From Paraburkholderia youngii (lineage in GTDB: Bacteria > Pseudomonadota > Gammaproteobacteria > Burkholderiales > Burkholderiaceae): a stretch of DNA of 64,000 nt. This document shows positions 43,929 through 53,885 of this stretch, piece by piece. The notes beneath the pieces were generated by a model, which made no database searches, was not told where the DNA came from, and saw only the letters and a program-made list of their open reading frames with translations. The stretch covers positions 2,673,089-2,737,088 of the forward strand of contig NZ_JAALDK010000001.1 of the NCBI RefSeq assembly GCF_013366925.1. The letters are read 5' to 3'. Numbering within the stretch: the stretch's first letter is position 1; every line of letters begins with the position of its first letter. Made by a program: the position numbers and the translations under genes.

Positions 43929-45860
43929 TCAATGCCCCGCGATCGTCAGCGATGCCGTCAACGCATTCGGATCGTGCGAAGAAGCCCCCGCGATCATTTG
44001 ATAGACGCCGCCGTTCAGCTTCCACACGTGATTGGTCGCGTCCCACGTCGACAGCAGCTTCGGCGCAATCGATACGCTGATCTGCTGCGACTGCCCCGCC
44101 TGCAACGCGACCTTTTGCCAGCCGACCAGGCGCTTCGGGGGTTCGCCCAGACCGCTCGGCAACGCGGCATAAACTTCGGCGATTTCCGCGCCCGCGCGTG
44201 AGCCGGTATTCTTGACGGTAAAGGTCACAGTCACATTGCCACTCGCATCCACTTGCGCGTTGAGGCCCGAGTAGCTGTAGCTGGTATAGGACAGCCCATA
44301 ACCGAAAGGGAACAGCGGCGCGATCTGCTTGCCGTCATACCAGCGATAACCCATGAAGAGCCCTTCGCTGTAATTGACGGTCGTATCGGTGGCCGAGATC
44401 GTCGGCTGCGGCAGATCCGCGTCCTGCATGGGGAACGTGATCGGCAATTTGCCGGATGGATTGACGGCGCCGAACAGCAGATCGGCAATTGCCTGGCCGC
44501 CCTGCACGCCCGGATACCAGGCTTCGAGCACGCCATGCACGTTGCCGAGCCACGGCATCAGGACCGGGCTGCCGTTTTCGAGCACGACGATCACGCGCTT
44601 CGCTTGCGCCGCGACCGCGGTGATCAACGCGTTCTGATCGTAGCTCTGGTTATAGCTGTCGGTCGCATTGCTCGGCAGGCTCAGACTCGACAGATCCGCG
44701 CCTTCGCTTTCCCATTGCGTCGCGAACACGATCGCCACGTCCGCCTTCGCGGCCGCGGTGGCCGCCGCCGCCGCGTTCGTGCCGTCGACGAAGGTCACGC
44801 TCGCGTTCGGCGCCTTCGCCTGAATCGCGGCTAGCGGTGCCGACTTGTACCATGTCGCGCAGGTGCTCAGCAGCGGCGACGGCGACACGCAACCGGACAC
44901 CGCGTTGCCCGCGGCCGCTGGCACGGCGCCCGAGCCGCCGCCCGATAGCACGCCCGCATCCGCGTGACCGCCGATCACCACGATGGACGACAACCCCGCC
45001 GCATTCAGCGGCAGCACCGGCTGCGAATCACCGTTCGCCACCGCGTTCTTCAACAACACCGACGATTGCTGCGCGACCTGCAACGCCAGCGCATTGCCCG
45101 CGGTTTGATCGACACTTCCGCCCGTGGTCGGCGGCGAATCGAAGACGCCATAGCGGATCATCGTGCGAAGCTTGCGCTGAACCATGTCGTTGAGTCGCGA
45201 CATTGGCACGCTGCCGGCATTGACCGCGCTCGTCAGCGCGGTGTTGAAATAGGACGTCAGCGTGAAGCCTGGAATCGACGCTCCGCCGCCGAGATCGCCG
45301 GGCTCTTCTTCCTTGCGTGACGCCGAGTTCGAAGGCGAGCAGTTCGGTCTCGCGCATCGTGCGTTCGTCGACGACCGAGTTGCTCGTCATGCGGTTCGTT
45401 TCCTGATCGCGCCATAACCGAGCACGCGCAGCTCCGTCGCGATACGCGCGCCGTACTCGTTCGCGAGCGCCGGGTCCCAGCTTGCCGCGAGCGCCACCGG
45501 CGCGGGCAGCGCCGTCGCATTCGACTTGACGACATTGACGCCGCCCGCCGAATCGGCCATTGCAAGGCCCGGAATGCCAAGCCGCGCGATGCCCGGAATG
45601 TAGCCTGCTCCGTTGACGCCGGCCGGATACGGACCGCCCAGTCCCGCGTTGGGGATGCCGACACCGTGCACGAGCTGGATCTTTTCGGCGGTCGTCATTT
45701 GCTGGACCAGCGCGGCGGCACGCGCATCGGCGCGTGCATCGGGATCGCTCGGCAACGGCGGGTCACTGAGGCTGCTGCCATTGCCGCAGGCGGCGAGTAC
45801 CACCGCGACACCGCAGGCGATGGCGCCTGCGGCAAAGGGTATCGTCAGCTTGCTTCTCAT
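43929..45860 (-). pseudogene. GH3 beta-glucosidase with two internal deletions
   Basis: N-terminal part (45387-45860): lipoprotein signal ending LAAC, then VQQMTTAEKIQLVHGVGIPN and LAMADSAGGVN of the GH3 barrel, running to ELRVLGYGA, after which the frame ends. In the next frame QETNRMTSNSVVDERTMRET, LLAFELGV resumes but the segment between (about 55 codons, carrying GxxNxxREPRNGRxFE) is missing. A third frame resumes at EEEPGDLGGGASIPGFTLTS; the stretch with the catalytic nucleophile (xSDW) is missing. The C-terminal alpha/beta and fibronectin-like domains (43929-45209, SGKLPITFPMQDAD) are intact. The enzyme cannot function. Confidence 0.88.
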
Positions 45861-46060
45861 CGTCTCGCTCCGAGTTGTCGTTGTCGGTCATGTGATTTGC
45901 ATTGCATAACGTTGTCGTCCTGTTACGCTTAGCGCTCGCGGTAATGCGCCGAAAGAAATTCTAGGGATGCGCTCGAAACGCGCTTGACCGATGGGTGCAG
46001 CACTTGACCGATGAAGCGTCAGGAAAACCCGCAGACAGGTTTCGACCGGAGGAGGGCACA

Positions 46061-47080
46061 GTGGATTTGCGTCAGAAGTCCGTATCAGCGCGCATCTATC
46101 GAGGATTGCTCGACGCGGCGGAGCGTGAGGGTCTCGATCGCACCAAAGTGGCTCACGATATCGGCATCGCGGAGGCTGACCTCGCCGCGGCGGATGCGCG
46201 AGTCCCGGGCGACAAGCATGTCGCAATGCTCCAGCTCGCGGAACGCTGCCTGATGCGCGGCGCGCCCGAGGGCGACGCGCTCGATGGTCTGCTGTATTTC
46301 CCCGAGCTCGCGGGCGTGCTCTGCAATAGTCCGACGCTGCGCGATGCATTGCGTAATTACGTCACGTACCGCGACCTGATCGGTAATGTCGACTGGCTCA
46401 TCATGCAGGAGGATGGCGACCAAGTCGCATTCGAATACGTGACGGAAGGCGAAGGGCGCAACGCCTCGAGCGCGCTCGGCAACTTCACGCTGATCGCGCG
46501 CGTGGCCAGGCTCTACGACGCGCGCCTGCGCGTGCGCGACGCGGGCATCACCGATGCGCGGCTCGGTGCGCTCGGGGCGCTGTGCGGGACGTTGGGCGTG
46601 CGCGTTCAACTCGATCAGGCGTGCAATCGGATGGTGTTGCAGTCGTCGGCGCTGGATCGCGCGTTCGAGGTCTACAACGCGCCGCTTTCGAAAATTCATA
46701 TGCATGCCGCGCATGGCATCTTGCAGCGGATTCGCGAGCAGGGCCGCTTTTCTCCGACAGTCGAGCGATGTCTGCGTGACGTGCTGCGCGAGCAGGCGGA
46801 TGCGATCGATCCCAAGAGCCTGCAGACGATCGTCTGCGAGAGGCTGTCGCTGACGCGCTGGACCTTGCAACGCAAGCTCGCCGCGGAGCGCAAAACCTTC
46901 ACCGAGGTGCTGACGCAAACGCGCATCGACGAAGCGCGTACGCTGCTCGCGCATACGCCGATGTCGATCAGCGAGATCAGCGAGCGGGTCGGCTTTGCAT
47001 CGACGACAGCGTTTACTCGGTTCTTTACGCGCGCATGTGGAGCACCGCCGGCACGATATCGAGGACAGTGCCGGGTGTGA
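46061..47080 (+). CDS. AraC-family transcriptional regulator
   Basis: 339 residues from a GTG with GGAGGAGGG upstream. N-terminal arabinose-binding-type domain of the AraC-like regulators (LRDALRNYVTYRDLIGNVDW, QVAFEYVTEGEGRNASSALG), and a C-terminal pair of helix-turn-helix motifs (LSLTRWTLQRKLAAERKTF, SISEISERVGFASTTAFTRF). Divergent from the broken beta-glucosidase, so it may have controlled it. Function otherwise unknown. Confidence 0.92.
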   Translation: MDLRQKSVSARIYRGLLDAAEREGLDRTKVAHDIGIAEADLAAADARVPGDKHVAMLQLAERCLMRGAPEGDALDGLLYFPELAGVLCNSPTLRDALRNYVTYRDLIGNVDWLIMQEDGDQVAFEYVTEGEGRNASSALGNFTLIARVARLYDARLRVRDAGITDARLGALGALCGTLGVRVQLDQACNRMVLQSSALDRAFEVYNAPLSKIHMHAAHGILQRIREQGRFSPTVERCLRDVLREQADAIDPKSLQTIVCERLSLTRWTLQRKLAAERKTFTEVLTQTRIDEARTLLAHTPMSISEISERVGFASTTAFTRFFTRACGAPPARYRGQCRV

Positions 47081-47087
47081 TCTTCCT

Positions 47088-47699
47088 ATGATGCGCATCT
47101 TTCAGGACATGACCCGACTGTTCGGCGTCATGGGGGCGATCGTTTCGCTGGTCGCGTTTCTGCCTTATGGACTTGCGATCTGGCGCGGCACCGTACGTCC
47201 GCATCTGTTCACGTGGCTGGTCTGGTCGGTCGTCACGGCGATTGCGGCGGTCGGACAATTCGTCGCCGGTGCAGGCCCTTCGGCGTGGTCTACCGGGGCG
47301 ATCGCGGCCACCTGCTTCTTTGTTCTCGTCGCGAGCGTCTTTCGGGGTGAACGGCGGCGGACCGCTTTCGATTGGCTTTGCCTCGTCGCTGCGTTGTCGG
47401 CTATTCCGCTCTGGATACTCACCAATGATCCGACTTGGTCGATCTGTCTTGTCACGCTGATCGAACTCGTCGGCCTCGGGCCGACGGTGCGCAAGACCAT
47501 CCTCGATCCGTGGAGTGAGAGTCTTTTGTACTTTGCGCTATGCGTTCTTAAGTACGCGCTCGCGATTCTCGCGCTGCCGAAATGGAGTGTGGCCGTGGCG
47601 TTTTATCCGGCCGTGAATATCGTGGCGTCCATCGGGGTCTGTTCGTTGATGGTGGTGCGTAGGCGGCAGGTGGGGGCCTATTGCGCGCGGTCGCAGTGA
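47088..47699 (+). CDS. multi-spanning membrane protein, hypothetical
   Basis: 203 residues with about six or seven membrane helices (LFGVMGAIVSLVAFLPYGLA, FTWLVWSVVTAIAAVGQFVA, WSICLVTLIELVGLGPTVRK, LPKWSVAVAFYPAVNIVASI). The twice-seen Leu-Pro-Tyr and Arg-Pro/Asp-Pro-containing loops recall PQ-loop/SemiSWEET-like proteins, but the resemblance is not strong enough to assign a transport role. It begins eight bases after the AraC gene stop and is probably in the same operon. Confidence 0.7.
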   Translation: MMRIFQDMTRLFGVMGAIVSLVAFLPYGLAIWRGTVRPHLFTWLVWSVVTAIAAVGQFVAGAGPSAWSTGAIAATCFFVLVASVFRGERRRTAFDWLCLVAALSAIPLWILTNDPTWSICLVTLIELVGLGPTVRKTILDPWSESLLYFALCVLKYALAILALPKWSVAVAFYPAVNIVASIGVCSLMVVRRRQVGAYCARSQ

Positions 47700-47710
47700 A
47701 TCAACCCGAT

Positions 47711-48634
47711 TCACCTTTGCGCGCCGCCCCCAAACATCGTCATGCGCTGCAAGATCCACGCGAGCAGTTCGTGCGCGGCCGCGACGAGCGGCCGCCCGGA
47801 TTTCACCAGCACGCGCGCCTTCGTGCCTAAAAACAGCGCGTGGTCGATCGGCACGGTCGCCAGCTCGCCAGCCTGAATCTCGCGCGAGGCCGCGAACTCT
47901 CCGATCAGCGTCGCAAAGTTTTCATCGGCGACAAACCGCTTGAGTGCCGTTAGCGAATTGGTGGTGAGCGTCGCGCGGATCTCAACGTGTTCGACGAACG
48001 CCAGCATCGTTGCGAGGTGCCCGATGCCGAACGTGCTCGGCATCAACGCCAGCGGCCACGCGAGCAGATCGTCGATCGTGGCGGGCTTGCCGCGCCGCGC
48101 GAGAGGATGGTCGCGGCGCACCAGCAACACCACGGGCTGCGCGGAACTCGCGCGATATTCGACGCGCGGATGCGGCGGCGGATTGAACGCGAGCCCGATA
48201 TGGGCGCGGCTTTCCGCAACTGCGTCGAGCACGTCGTCGACCGGCAGCACGGTGAGGCCGATATCGACCTTCGGGTATTGCACACAGAACGGCGTGATGA
48301 CCTCGGCAATCAGCGCATCCACGTAACCCTCGCTGACGGCCAGATCGACGCGGCCTTGCTGCAAGCCGCGCAACGCGTGCAGCTGATCCTCGAACTTCTC
48401 CTGCTGCGCGCGATAGCCGCGCCAGAACTCCAGCAGATGCGCGGCGGCCTCGGTGGGCCGGACGCCGCGCGCCTGCCGCTCGAACAGCTGCACGCCCAGT
48501 TCGTCTTCGAGCAGCTTGATCTGCCGCGTGATCACCGAGGGCGACGTGTTGAGGCTGTCCGCGGCACCGCGGATCGTGCCGTGCCCGAGCACCTCATGGA
48601 AATAGCGCAGCCGCTGCTGATTGATTTCGCGCAT
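47711..48634 (-). CDS. LysR-family transcriptional regulator
   Basis: 307 residues. [20 protein letters not shown], helix-turn-helix [20 protein letters not shown], effector domain [20 protein letters not shown] onward. The upstream base composition allows a GTG one codon earlier, but ATG at 48634 with GGGGATGT upstream is preferred. The C-terminal 20 residues end [14 protein letters not shown]. No obvious divergent target; the DUF4148 gene 370 bases away is transcribed in the opposite direction. Confidence 0.9.
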   Translation of the reverse strand: MREINQQRLRYFHEVLGHGTIRGAADSLNTSPSVITRQIKLLEDELGVQLFERQARGVRPTEAAAHLLEFWRGYRAQQEKFEDQLHALRGLQQGRVDLAVSEGYVDALIAEVITPFCVQYPKVDIGLTVLPVDDVLDAVAESRAHIGLAFNPPPHPRVEYRASSAQPVVLLVRRDHPLARRGKPATIDDLLAWPLALMPSTFGIGHLATMLAFVEHVEIRATLTTNSLTALKRFVADENFATLIGEFAASREIQAGELATVPIDHALFLGTKARVLVKSGRPLVAAAHELLAWILQRMTMFGGGAQR

Positions 48635-49003
48635 CACATCCCCGTTAGCCTGTGGCTCCGTTGCTGTGTGAGGAACGATATGTGAACTTTGTTGCTCTTG
48701 CTAGCAAGGATTGCCCTGGTCAAGATGGTGTTGCGCACGCGCTTCCTCGACCCGCCGAACTCGCGGCCAGTAACGGTGCGCGGTGATTTCGACGAGTTTC
48801 GTATCGTTATGTATCCACCGGGCTGACCGACAAACACCGTTGCAAAAGTCGGGGTTCGCGGAAACAGACGGGATACATGAGGGGGTTCAAATATGTCCAT
48901 GCCAGTCGGCGGTGCCGCAAAGCAAAGCGGACGTCGACGCGACTGGATGCACGGGCCACGCAACCGTGGTCTGAACCAACTCAATTGCTCTCAGGTGGAT
49001 GCC
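48635..49003. other. 369-base intergenic region upstream of the DUF4148 gene
   Basis: No gene clearly recognisable. An in-frame ATG at 48893 with GAGGGGG before it could extend the DUF4148 protein by 37 residues, but the extension is basic and has no signal character. The region should carry promoters for the LysR and DUF4148 genes. Confidence 0.4.
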
Positions 49004-49339
49004 ATGAAACTCGTCAAGTCGCTGATCGTTGCCGCTGTTGTCGCTGTCCCCGTCGTTTCGTTCGCGCAGTCCAACGCGCCGGTTACGCGTGCCCAGGTTC
49101 GCGCGGAACTGGTCCAACTCGAAAAGGCGGGTTACAACCCGGCTGCGGATTACAACACCTATCCGCAGGATATCCAGGCCGCCGAGGCACGCGTGAGCGC
49201 GCTGAACGGCGCGGCGGCGTCGGCATATGGCGGGGCGGCGAACGGGTCGTCGGCGGCCGGAGCTGGCGCGGTTAAGGTCCCGGCTCTGTCGCAGCAACAG
49301 GACGTTGCCGCCCTCGCCTCGGTCTACGCGCATCATTGA
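49004..49339 (+). CDS. DUF4148 family secreted protein
   Basis: 111 residues. Signal peptide MKLVKSLIVAAVVAVPVVSF, AQS cleavage, then the DUF4148 signature VTRAQVRAELVQLEKAGYNP, ADYNTYPQDIQAAEARVSAL, and a Gly/Ala/Ser-rich tail. Members are abundant in Burkholderia, periplasmic and of unknown function, sometimes induced by stress. CAGGTGG precedes the ATG. Two GC hairpins follow the stop. Confidence 0.9.
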   Translation: MKLVKSLIVAAVVAVPVVSFAQSNAPVTRAQVRAELVQLEKAGYNPAADYNTYPQDIQAAEARVSALNGAAASAYGGAANGSSAAGAGAVKVPALSQQQDVAALASVYAHH

Positions 49340-49881
49340 CGTTTGGCGAGCGCTGCCCATGTGGGCAGCGGCAATGGAAGACGGCCCGCTTCGAGCGGGC
49401 CGTTGCGCATGCACCGGATATCGGCAATCGCGAGGCTACCAGGCACCGACCAGAGATACGTCGTGAGCCCGAGCGACACCGCGCGCCAGAAGCCGAAACG
49501 TTCGGGACCGGCGAAACCATGCGCGGCCAGGCCGCTGCGCACCATATATCCGGCGATCGGCAGACTCACCAGCAGGTAGATCGCGAGCGCGACGATCGCC
49601 GGCATCGCCGCAATCACCATCGACCATGCCGGCGAACTCCTCGCGACATCAGCCGTAATCACATGCTCGGAGAATCTCATCAGCGGCACCGCCGCGCGCG
49701 GCACCAGAAAGTGAAACGCCACCACGGCGACGATGAAAAGCAGCGTACTCGCGAGCCACTGACGCCACGCGCACGACCACCACACGTAAAGACGCCGCCC
49801 GAAACTCATCGCGCGGTTGACGCTGAACAACGCGCCTCTATCCGTGAGCGCCGCAACGCACACCAGCACGACGAACAGCAC
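49333..49881 (-). CDS. membrane protein, hypothetical, with embedded hairpins at its 3' end
   Basis: 182 residues from a GTG at 49881, with three or four helices (LASTLLFIVAVVAFHFLVPR, VIAAMPAIVALAIYLLVSLP, SLGLTTYLWSVPGSLAIADI). In-frame sequence upstream of the GTG (49882-49985) also reads as hydrophobic protein (GTFWAITATAAASTGQHAVA, IWSPYTLVFAAVLF) but has no ATG, GTG or TTG before a stop, so the true start may have been lost. The C-terminal ~27 residues coincide with the terminator hairpins at 49351-49403 and overlap the DUF4148 stop by seven bases, suggesting the natural stop was upstream. Possibly decayed. Confidence 0.5.
   Translation of the reverse strand: MLFVVLVCVAALTDRGALFSVNRAMSFGRRLYVWWSCAWRQWLASTLLFIVAVVAFHFLVPRAAVPLMRFSEHVITADVARSSPAWSMVIAAMPAIVALAIYLLVSLPIAGYMVRSGLAAHGFAGPERFGFWRAVSLGLTTYLWSVPGSLAIADIRCMRNGPLEAGRLPLPLPTWAALAKRQ
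49351..49403. terminator. two adjacent GC-rich hairpins between convergent genes
   Basis: First hairpin 49351-49370 (CGCTGCCC / GGGCAGCG, four-base loop); second 49381-49403 (ACGGCCCGCT / AGCGGGCCGT, three-base loop TCG). The second is followed by TTG on the plus strand. They follow the DUF4148 stop and most likely terminate that transcript. Confidence 0.65.
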
Positions 49882-50487
49882 AGCAGCGAAAACCAGCGTG
49901 TAGGGACTCCAGATGAACGCGACCGCGTGCTGTCCCGTTGAGGCCGCAGCAGTGGCGGTGATCGCCCAAAAAGTTCCGCCAGGAACATGAAGCGGCCGCT
50001 CAAGCTTTCAATCAGCTCGCTCTGTCGTCTCGTTGTCGCGCACGCTCTTTTGCCGGGCGTGACGACGTTGCACATTAGCCACGCGGAACCCCAAAGAAAG
50101 CGCAATCCTTCGCGGCGCGCGATCTGATTGTGCCTTCCTTTTGTCCGATATTCATCAGGTCTGCGCAAATAGCGTGGATTACACTGGTTTTCGCCATGCG
50201 ACTTTAAAGCGTGGCTGACTCACGAAGTCACCATTGCGCGGACTTTCGTGCATCCTTTCCGCACGTATCCGCCGACACCGGGCGAAACACGACTGCCCGG
50301 CGAAAACGTTTCGTCATTCACCACTTTGGCCCCACCTCTGGTCCTTCAACCGACGGCGACCAGGCATCGCTGCGGCCATTTCATATCGACTATTTTCGTT
50401 TGATTGATCCAGGCCCCGATCCCGGCAGCCGAACGGCTGTTGCACGCCGCGATTTCATGCGCCTGATTTGCTAACAAGGAGATGAAG
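49882..50487. other. 606-base region, gene-poor
   Basis: The right half (50210-50487) has no clear gene and should hold the promoter for the secreted protein at 50488; the left part carries the hydrophobic in-frame sequence described for the membrane protein. A 120-codon minus-strand frame across 49806-50168 is Arg/Ser/Cys-rich and looks like a shadow. Confidence 0.45.
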
Positions 50488-51096
50488 ATGAAGACCCGGC
50501 ATATAAGCGTTTGGACGGCGGTAGCCGTTGCAATTCTGTCGCTGAGCGGCACCGCGCAGGCCGGCGGCAGGGGTGATGGCGACGGTGATGGCGACGGTGG
50601 TCGCGGGGGCCTTTGCTCCAAGGCAACGCTAAAGGGACCCTATGGGTTCATCGGTCACGGAGAGATTCTTGGATTGCTCGATTCGACGAACACGCTGCAT
50701 CCGTTCACGAGCCCGTTGATTTACGATGACGTCGCCCTGGTGACGTTCGACGGCAACGGTGGTTTCACACGCACTGACGTTGGGAACATCAACGGCGTGC
50801 CGAAAGCCGGCTCGACTACCTTCAATCCTCACCAGACCGGCACCTACACGGTGAACTCCGATTGCACCGGAACGATGTCGGTCCGCTACATTACCGGAGG
50901 ACCTGTGGCGGCTGGCGTCGAGACTGACCTGAACATCGTGATCACTTCGGACGGGACGCAGATCGAATCCGTGGTCTATCGGGCGAGTGTCCCGACAGCC
51001 TCGTCGACTCCCGACTACAGCTGTCCGATGAATTGCGTGCAAGGTGTGCAGGAACACTTTGAAGGGAAGAAGGTTCTGGTCTACGGGTTCCGGTAG
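50488..51096 (+). CDS. secreted protein with a Gly-Asp repeat, hypothetical
   Basis: 202 residues. Signal peptide KTRHISVWTAVAVAILSLSG ending TAQA, then a Gly/Asp/Arg repeat tract (GGRGDGDGDGDGGRGG) encoded by repeated GGTGATGGCGAC-type units. The remainder is beta-rich (SKATLKGPYGFIGHGEILGL, VALVTFDGNGGFTRTDVGNI, GTYTVNSDCTGTMSVRYITG) with four Cys likely forming disulphides. ATG at 50488 is chosen because AAGGAG is six bases upstream; the ATG at 50482 abuts that site. No known family recognised. Divergent/convergent neighbours give no clue. Confidence 0.75.
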   Translation: MKTRHISVWTAVAVAILSLSGTAQAGGRGDGDGDGDGGRGGLCSKATLKGPYGFIGHGEILGLLDSTNTLHPFTSPLIYDDVALVTFDGNGGFTRTDVGNINGVPKAGSTTFNPHQTGTYTVNSDCTGTMSVRYITGGPVAAGVETDLNIVITSDGTQIESVVYRASVPTASSTPDYSCPMNCVQGVQEHFEGKKVLVYGFR

Positions 51097-51177
51097 TCGA
51101 GTGCTAACGCATCGGATGAGTTCACGTTCGCCGCCGGCCTTTCAGCCGGCGGCTCTCCCGTATCATCGATGTTTCGC

Positions 51178-52488
51178 TCAGTGCCCTTGCCGCTCGCCCA
51201 CCGCGACCGGCGCATGCCTGGTCTGGCGGCTCAGCATCAGCGTCACGACCGCCGACACCGCCAACGTCGCGCCGACCACATAAAGCCCCGCCGAATAGCC
51301 GCCCGTCACGTTCTTGAGCCAGCCGATCGCAAACGGCCCGACGAAGCCGCCGAGGTTGCCGATCGAGTTGATCATCGCAATCCCCGCGGCCGCCCCGGCG
51401 CCCGACAGGAACATGCTCGGCATCGCCCACAGCGGCGCCTTCGCGGCGCTGATGCCGACGTTCACGACGACGAGCGCAAGCACGATCATCAACGCGGTGC
51501 TCGCATTGCCGGCGAACACGAAGCCTACGCACGCAAGCGCGCACGGAATCACGACGTGCCAAGTACGTTCGTCGGTACGATCCGAGTGCTTCGCCCAGAG
51601 CACCATCGCGATCACCGCGAGCACGCTCGGCACACCGGCAAGCAGCCCGGTTTCGAACGTGCCGAAACCATATTGGCGGATGATCAGCGGCGCCCACAAG
51701 CCGAGCGTATAAAGTCCCGCCGAGGTGCCGAAGTAGATCAGCGCGAGCGCGAGCACGCGCGGATCGCGCAACGCGCTGAGCGCGCCGGCCGTGTGGCCTG
51801 CATGGGCGTGCCGCGCGTCGGCTTCGAGCTTCAGCTTCGCGATCAGCCAGTCGCGCTCCTCGGGCTGCAGCCACTCGGCTTGCGCGGGCTTGTCGGTCAG
51901 ATACTTGAGCACGCCGAAGCCGAGGATGATCGCCGGCAGGGCTTCGAGTATGTAGAGCATCTGCCAGTCGGCGAGTCCGGCGATCGGCGGCAGTTTCATG
52001 ATCGCGCCGGAAATCGGCGAGCCGATCGCGGTCGAAATCGGTGCGGCGGCCATGAACCACGCCGCCGCGACCGCGCGCTGCCGGGTCGGAAACCACAGGC
52101 TCAGATACAGGATGATGCCGGGAAAGAACCCCGCTTCCGCGACGCCGAGAATGAAGCGCAGCGCGTAGAAGCTGTTCGGCCCGACGACGAACGCGGACGC
52201 GAGCGACACGAGCCCCCACGACACCATCACGCGAGCAATCCAGCGGCGCGCGCCGACCTTGTGCAGGATGAGGTTCGACGGTACTTCGAACAGAAAATAG
52301 CCGATAAAGAAGAGGCCGCCGCCGAGGCCGAACGCGGTCGGCGAAAGACCGATCGCCTTGTTCATCGACAACGCGGCGAAGCCCACATTCACGCGATCGA
52401 GAAAGCTCACGAAGTACAACAGCATGACGAACGGGATGATCCGCAGCATCAGCTTGCGGGACACCCGGCTTTCGAGTTCCGAAGTCAT
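51178..52488 (-). CDS. MFS transporter, anion:cation symporter (tartrate/phthalate permease-like)
   Basis: 436 residues, twelve membrane helices. MLLYFVSFLDRVNVGFAALS, GYFLFEVPSNLILHKVGARR and LGVAEAGFFPGIILYLSLWF are the ACS-family signatures. Members import organic anions such as tartrate, glucarate or phthalate with protons. It lies 178 bases downstream of the tartrate dehydrogenase gene in the same direction, so it probably imports the dehydrogenase's substrate. Confidence 0.92.
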   Translation of the reverse strand: MTSELESRVSRKLMLRIIPFVMLLYFVSFLDRVNVGFAALSMNKAIGLSPTAFGLGGGLFFIGYFLFEVPSNLILHKVGARRWIARVMVSWGLVSLASAFVVGPNSFYALRFILGVAEAGFFPGIILYLSLWFPTRQRAVAAAWFMAAAPISTAIGSPISGAIMKLPPIAGLADWQMLYILEALPAIILGFGVLKYLTDKPAQAEWLQPEERDWLIAKLKLEADARHAHAGHTAGALSALRDPRVLALALIYFGTSAGLYTLGLWAPLIIRQYGFGTFETGLLAGVPSVLAVIAMVLWAKHSDRTDERTWHVVIPCALACVGFVFAGNASTALMIVLALVVVNVGISAAKAPLWAMPSMFLSGAGAAAGIAMINSIGNLGGFVGPFAIGWLKNVTGGYSAGLYVVGATLAVSAVVTLMLSRQTRHAPVAVGERQGH

Positions 52489-52666
52489 TGTCTCCTCCTG
52501 CTGCGCGCGGCAGTGGACCGCGCGCGAGCCTCGCGCCGGCCGACGTTGGGCCGAGCTAGTCGAGTCAAGGTTGGGTGCCGGCCACGTGGTGGCCGGGGCG
52601 TAGACCGTGCGCCTGAGTTGCGCGCGGTTCCCGCTTGGTGCCGGTCAATTCAAGCGAAGCCGGCGT

Positions 52667-53761
52667 TCAAGCCGCGTTCTCCGCGGGCGTCGCCGCCTGC
52701 TCGATGAACGCGCATACGGCCGCCGTCACCTGCGCGGTCGTGGCCGTGCCGCCGAGGTCGCGGGTATGCAGCGACCTGTTCGCGGTGACCGCTTCGACGG
52801 CCTGCATCACACGCCTGGCCGCGGCGAATTCGCCGAGGTGTTCGAGCAGCATCACGACCGACCAGAACGTGCCGACCGGATTCGCGAGCCCCTTGCCCAT
52901 GATGTCGAACGCGGAGCCGTGGATCGGCTCGAACATCGACGGATAGCGGCGCTCCGGATCGATGTTGCCGGTCGGCGCGATGCCGAGGCTGCCCGCGAGC
53001 GCGGCTGCAAGGTCGCTGAGAATATCGGCGTGCAGATTGGTGGCGACGATCGTGTCGAGCGTGGCGGGGCGATTGACCATGCGCGCGGTCGCAGCATCGA
53101 CGAGTTCCTTGTCCCACGTGACGTCCGGAAACTCCCTGGAGATTTCGAGCGCGATCTCGTCCCACATCACCATCGCGTGACGCTGCGCGTTGCTCTTCGT
53201 GATCACGGTCAACAGCTTGCGCGGACGCGACTGCGCGAGCCGGAACGCGAAGCGCATGATGCGCTCGACGCCGGCGCGCGTCATGATCGACACGTCGGTC
53301 GCGGCTTCGATCGGATGGCCCTGATGCACGCGGCCACCAACACCCGAGTATTCCCCCTCCGAGTTTTCGCGAACGATGACCCAGTTCAGGTCTTCGGGCT
53401 TGCAGTACTTCAGCGGCGCGTCGATGCCGGGCAGGATGCGTGTCGGGCGCACGTTCGCGTATTGATCGAAGCCCTGGCAGATCTTCAGACGCAGACCCCA
53501 CAGCGTGACATGGTCGGGAATGTCCTTGTCGCCCGCCGAGCCGAACAGGATCGCATCCTTGTTGCGGATCGCATCTAGCCCGTTGGCCGGCATCATCAGG
53601 CCGTGCTGGCGATAGTAGTCGCCGCCCCAATCGAAGTTCTCGAACTCGAACGTGAAGGCGCGCGTGGTCTTCGCGAGCGCTTCGAGCACCTGCGCGCCGG
53701 CCGGCACGACCTCCTTGCCGATGCCGTCGCCTGGAATGGTTGCGATGCGATAGGTCTTCAT
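52667..53761 (-). CDS. ttuC: tartrate dehydrogenase / D-malate dehydrogenase
   Basis: 364 residues. MKTYRIATIPGDGIGKEVVP, LFGSAGDKDIPDHVTLWGLR, QYANVRPTRILPGI, VIVRENSEGEYSGVGG and VATNLHADILSDLAAALAGS, FEPIHGSAFDIMGKG mark the isopropylmalate/tartrate dehydrogenase family. It oxidatively decarboxylates D-malate or tartrate with NAD and divalent metal. CAGGACG precedes the ATG at 53761; the longer frame adds an unlikely leader. Operon with the MFS gene, divergent from the LysR gene that presumably senses the acid. Confidence 0.92.
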   Translation of the reverse strand: MKTYRIATIPGDGIGKEVVPAGAQVLEALAKTTRAFTFEFENFDWGGDYYRQHGLMMPANGLDAIRNKDAILFGSAGDKDIPDHVTLWGLRLKICQGFDQYANVRPTRILPGIDAPLKYCKPEDLNWVIVRENSEGEYSGVGGRVHQGHPIEAATDVSIMTRAGVERIMRFAFRLAQSRPRKLLTVITKSNAQRHAMVMWDEIALEISREFPDVTWDKELVDAATARMVNRPATLDTIVATNLHADILSDLAAALAGSLGIAPTGNIDPERRYPSMFEPIHGSAFDIMGKGLANPVGTFWSVVMLLEHLGEFAAARRVMQAVEAVTANRSLHTRDLGGTATTAQVTAAVCAFIEQAATPAENAA

Positions 53762-53885
53762 GTCTGCGTCCTGTGCTTGGTGAATGGCGTGAGTGGACTC
53801 TAGCGCGGTCGCATGGGTAAAAACCGGTGCTAAACTCAAAGCATCTTTAACTTGCATTCACAAATGCGAAGGCGTGGAAACGACG

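Noticed and set aside
49806..50168. 120-codon minus-strand frame
   Set aside because: Arg/Ser/Cys-rich and overlaps the more protein-like hydrophobic frame; judged a shadow.
51169..52707. 512-codon plus-strand frame opposite the MFS transporter
   Set aside because: Arg/Ala/His-rich shadow of a membrane protein gene.
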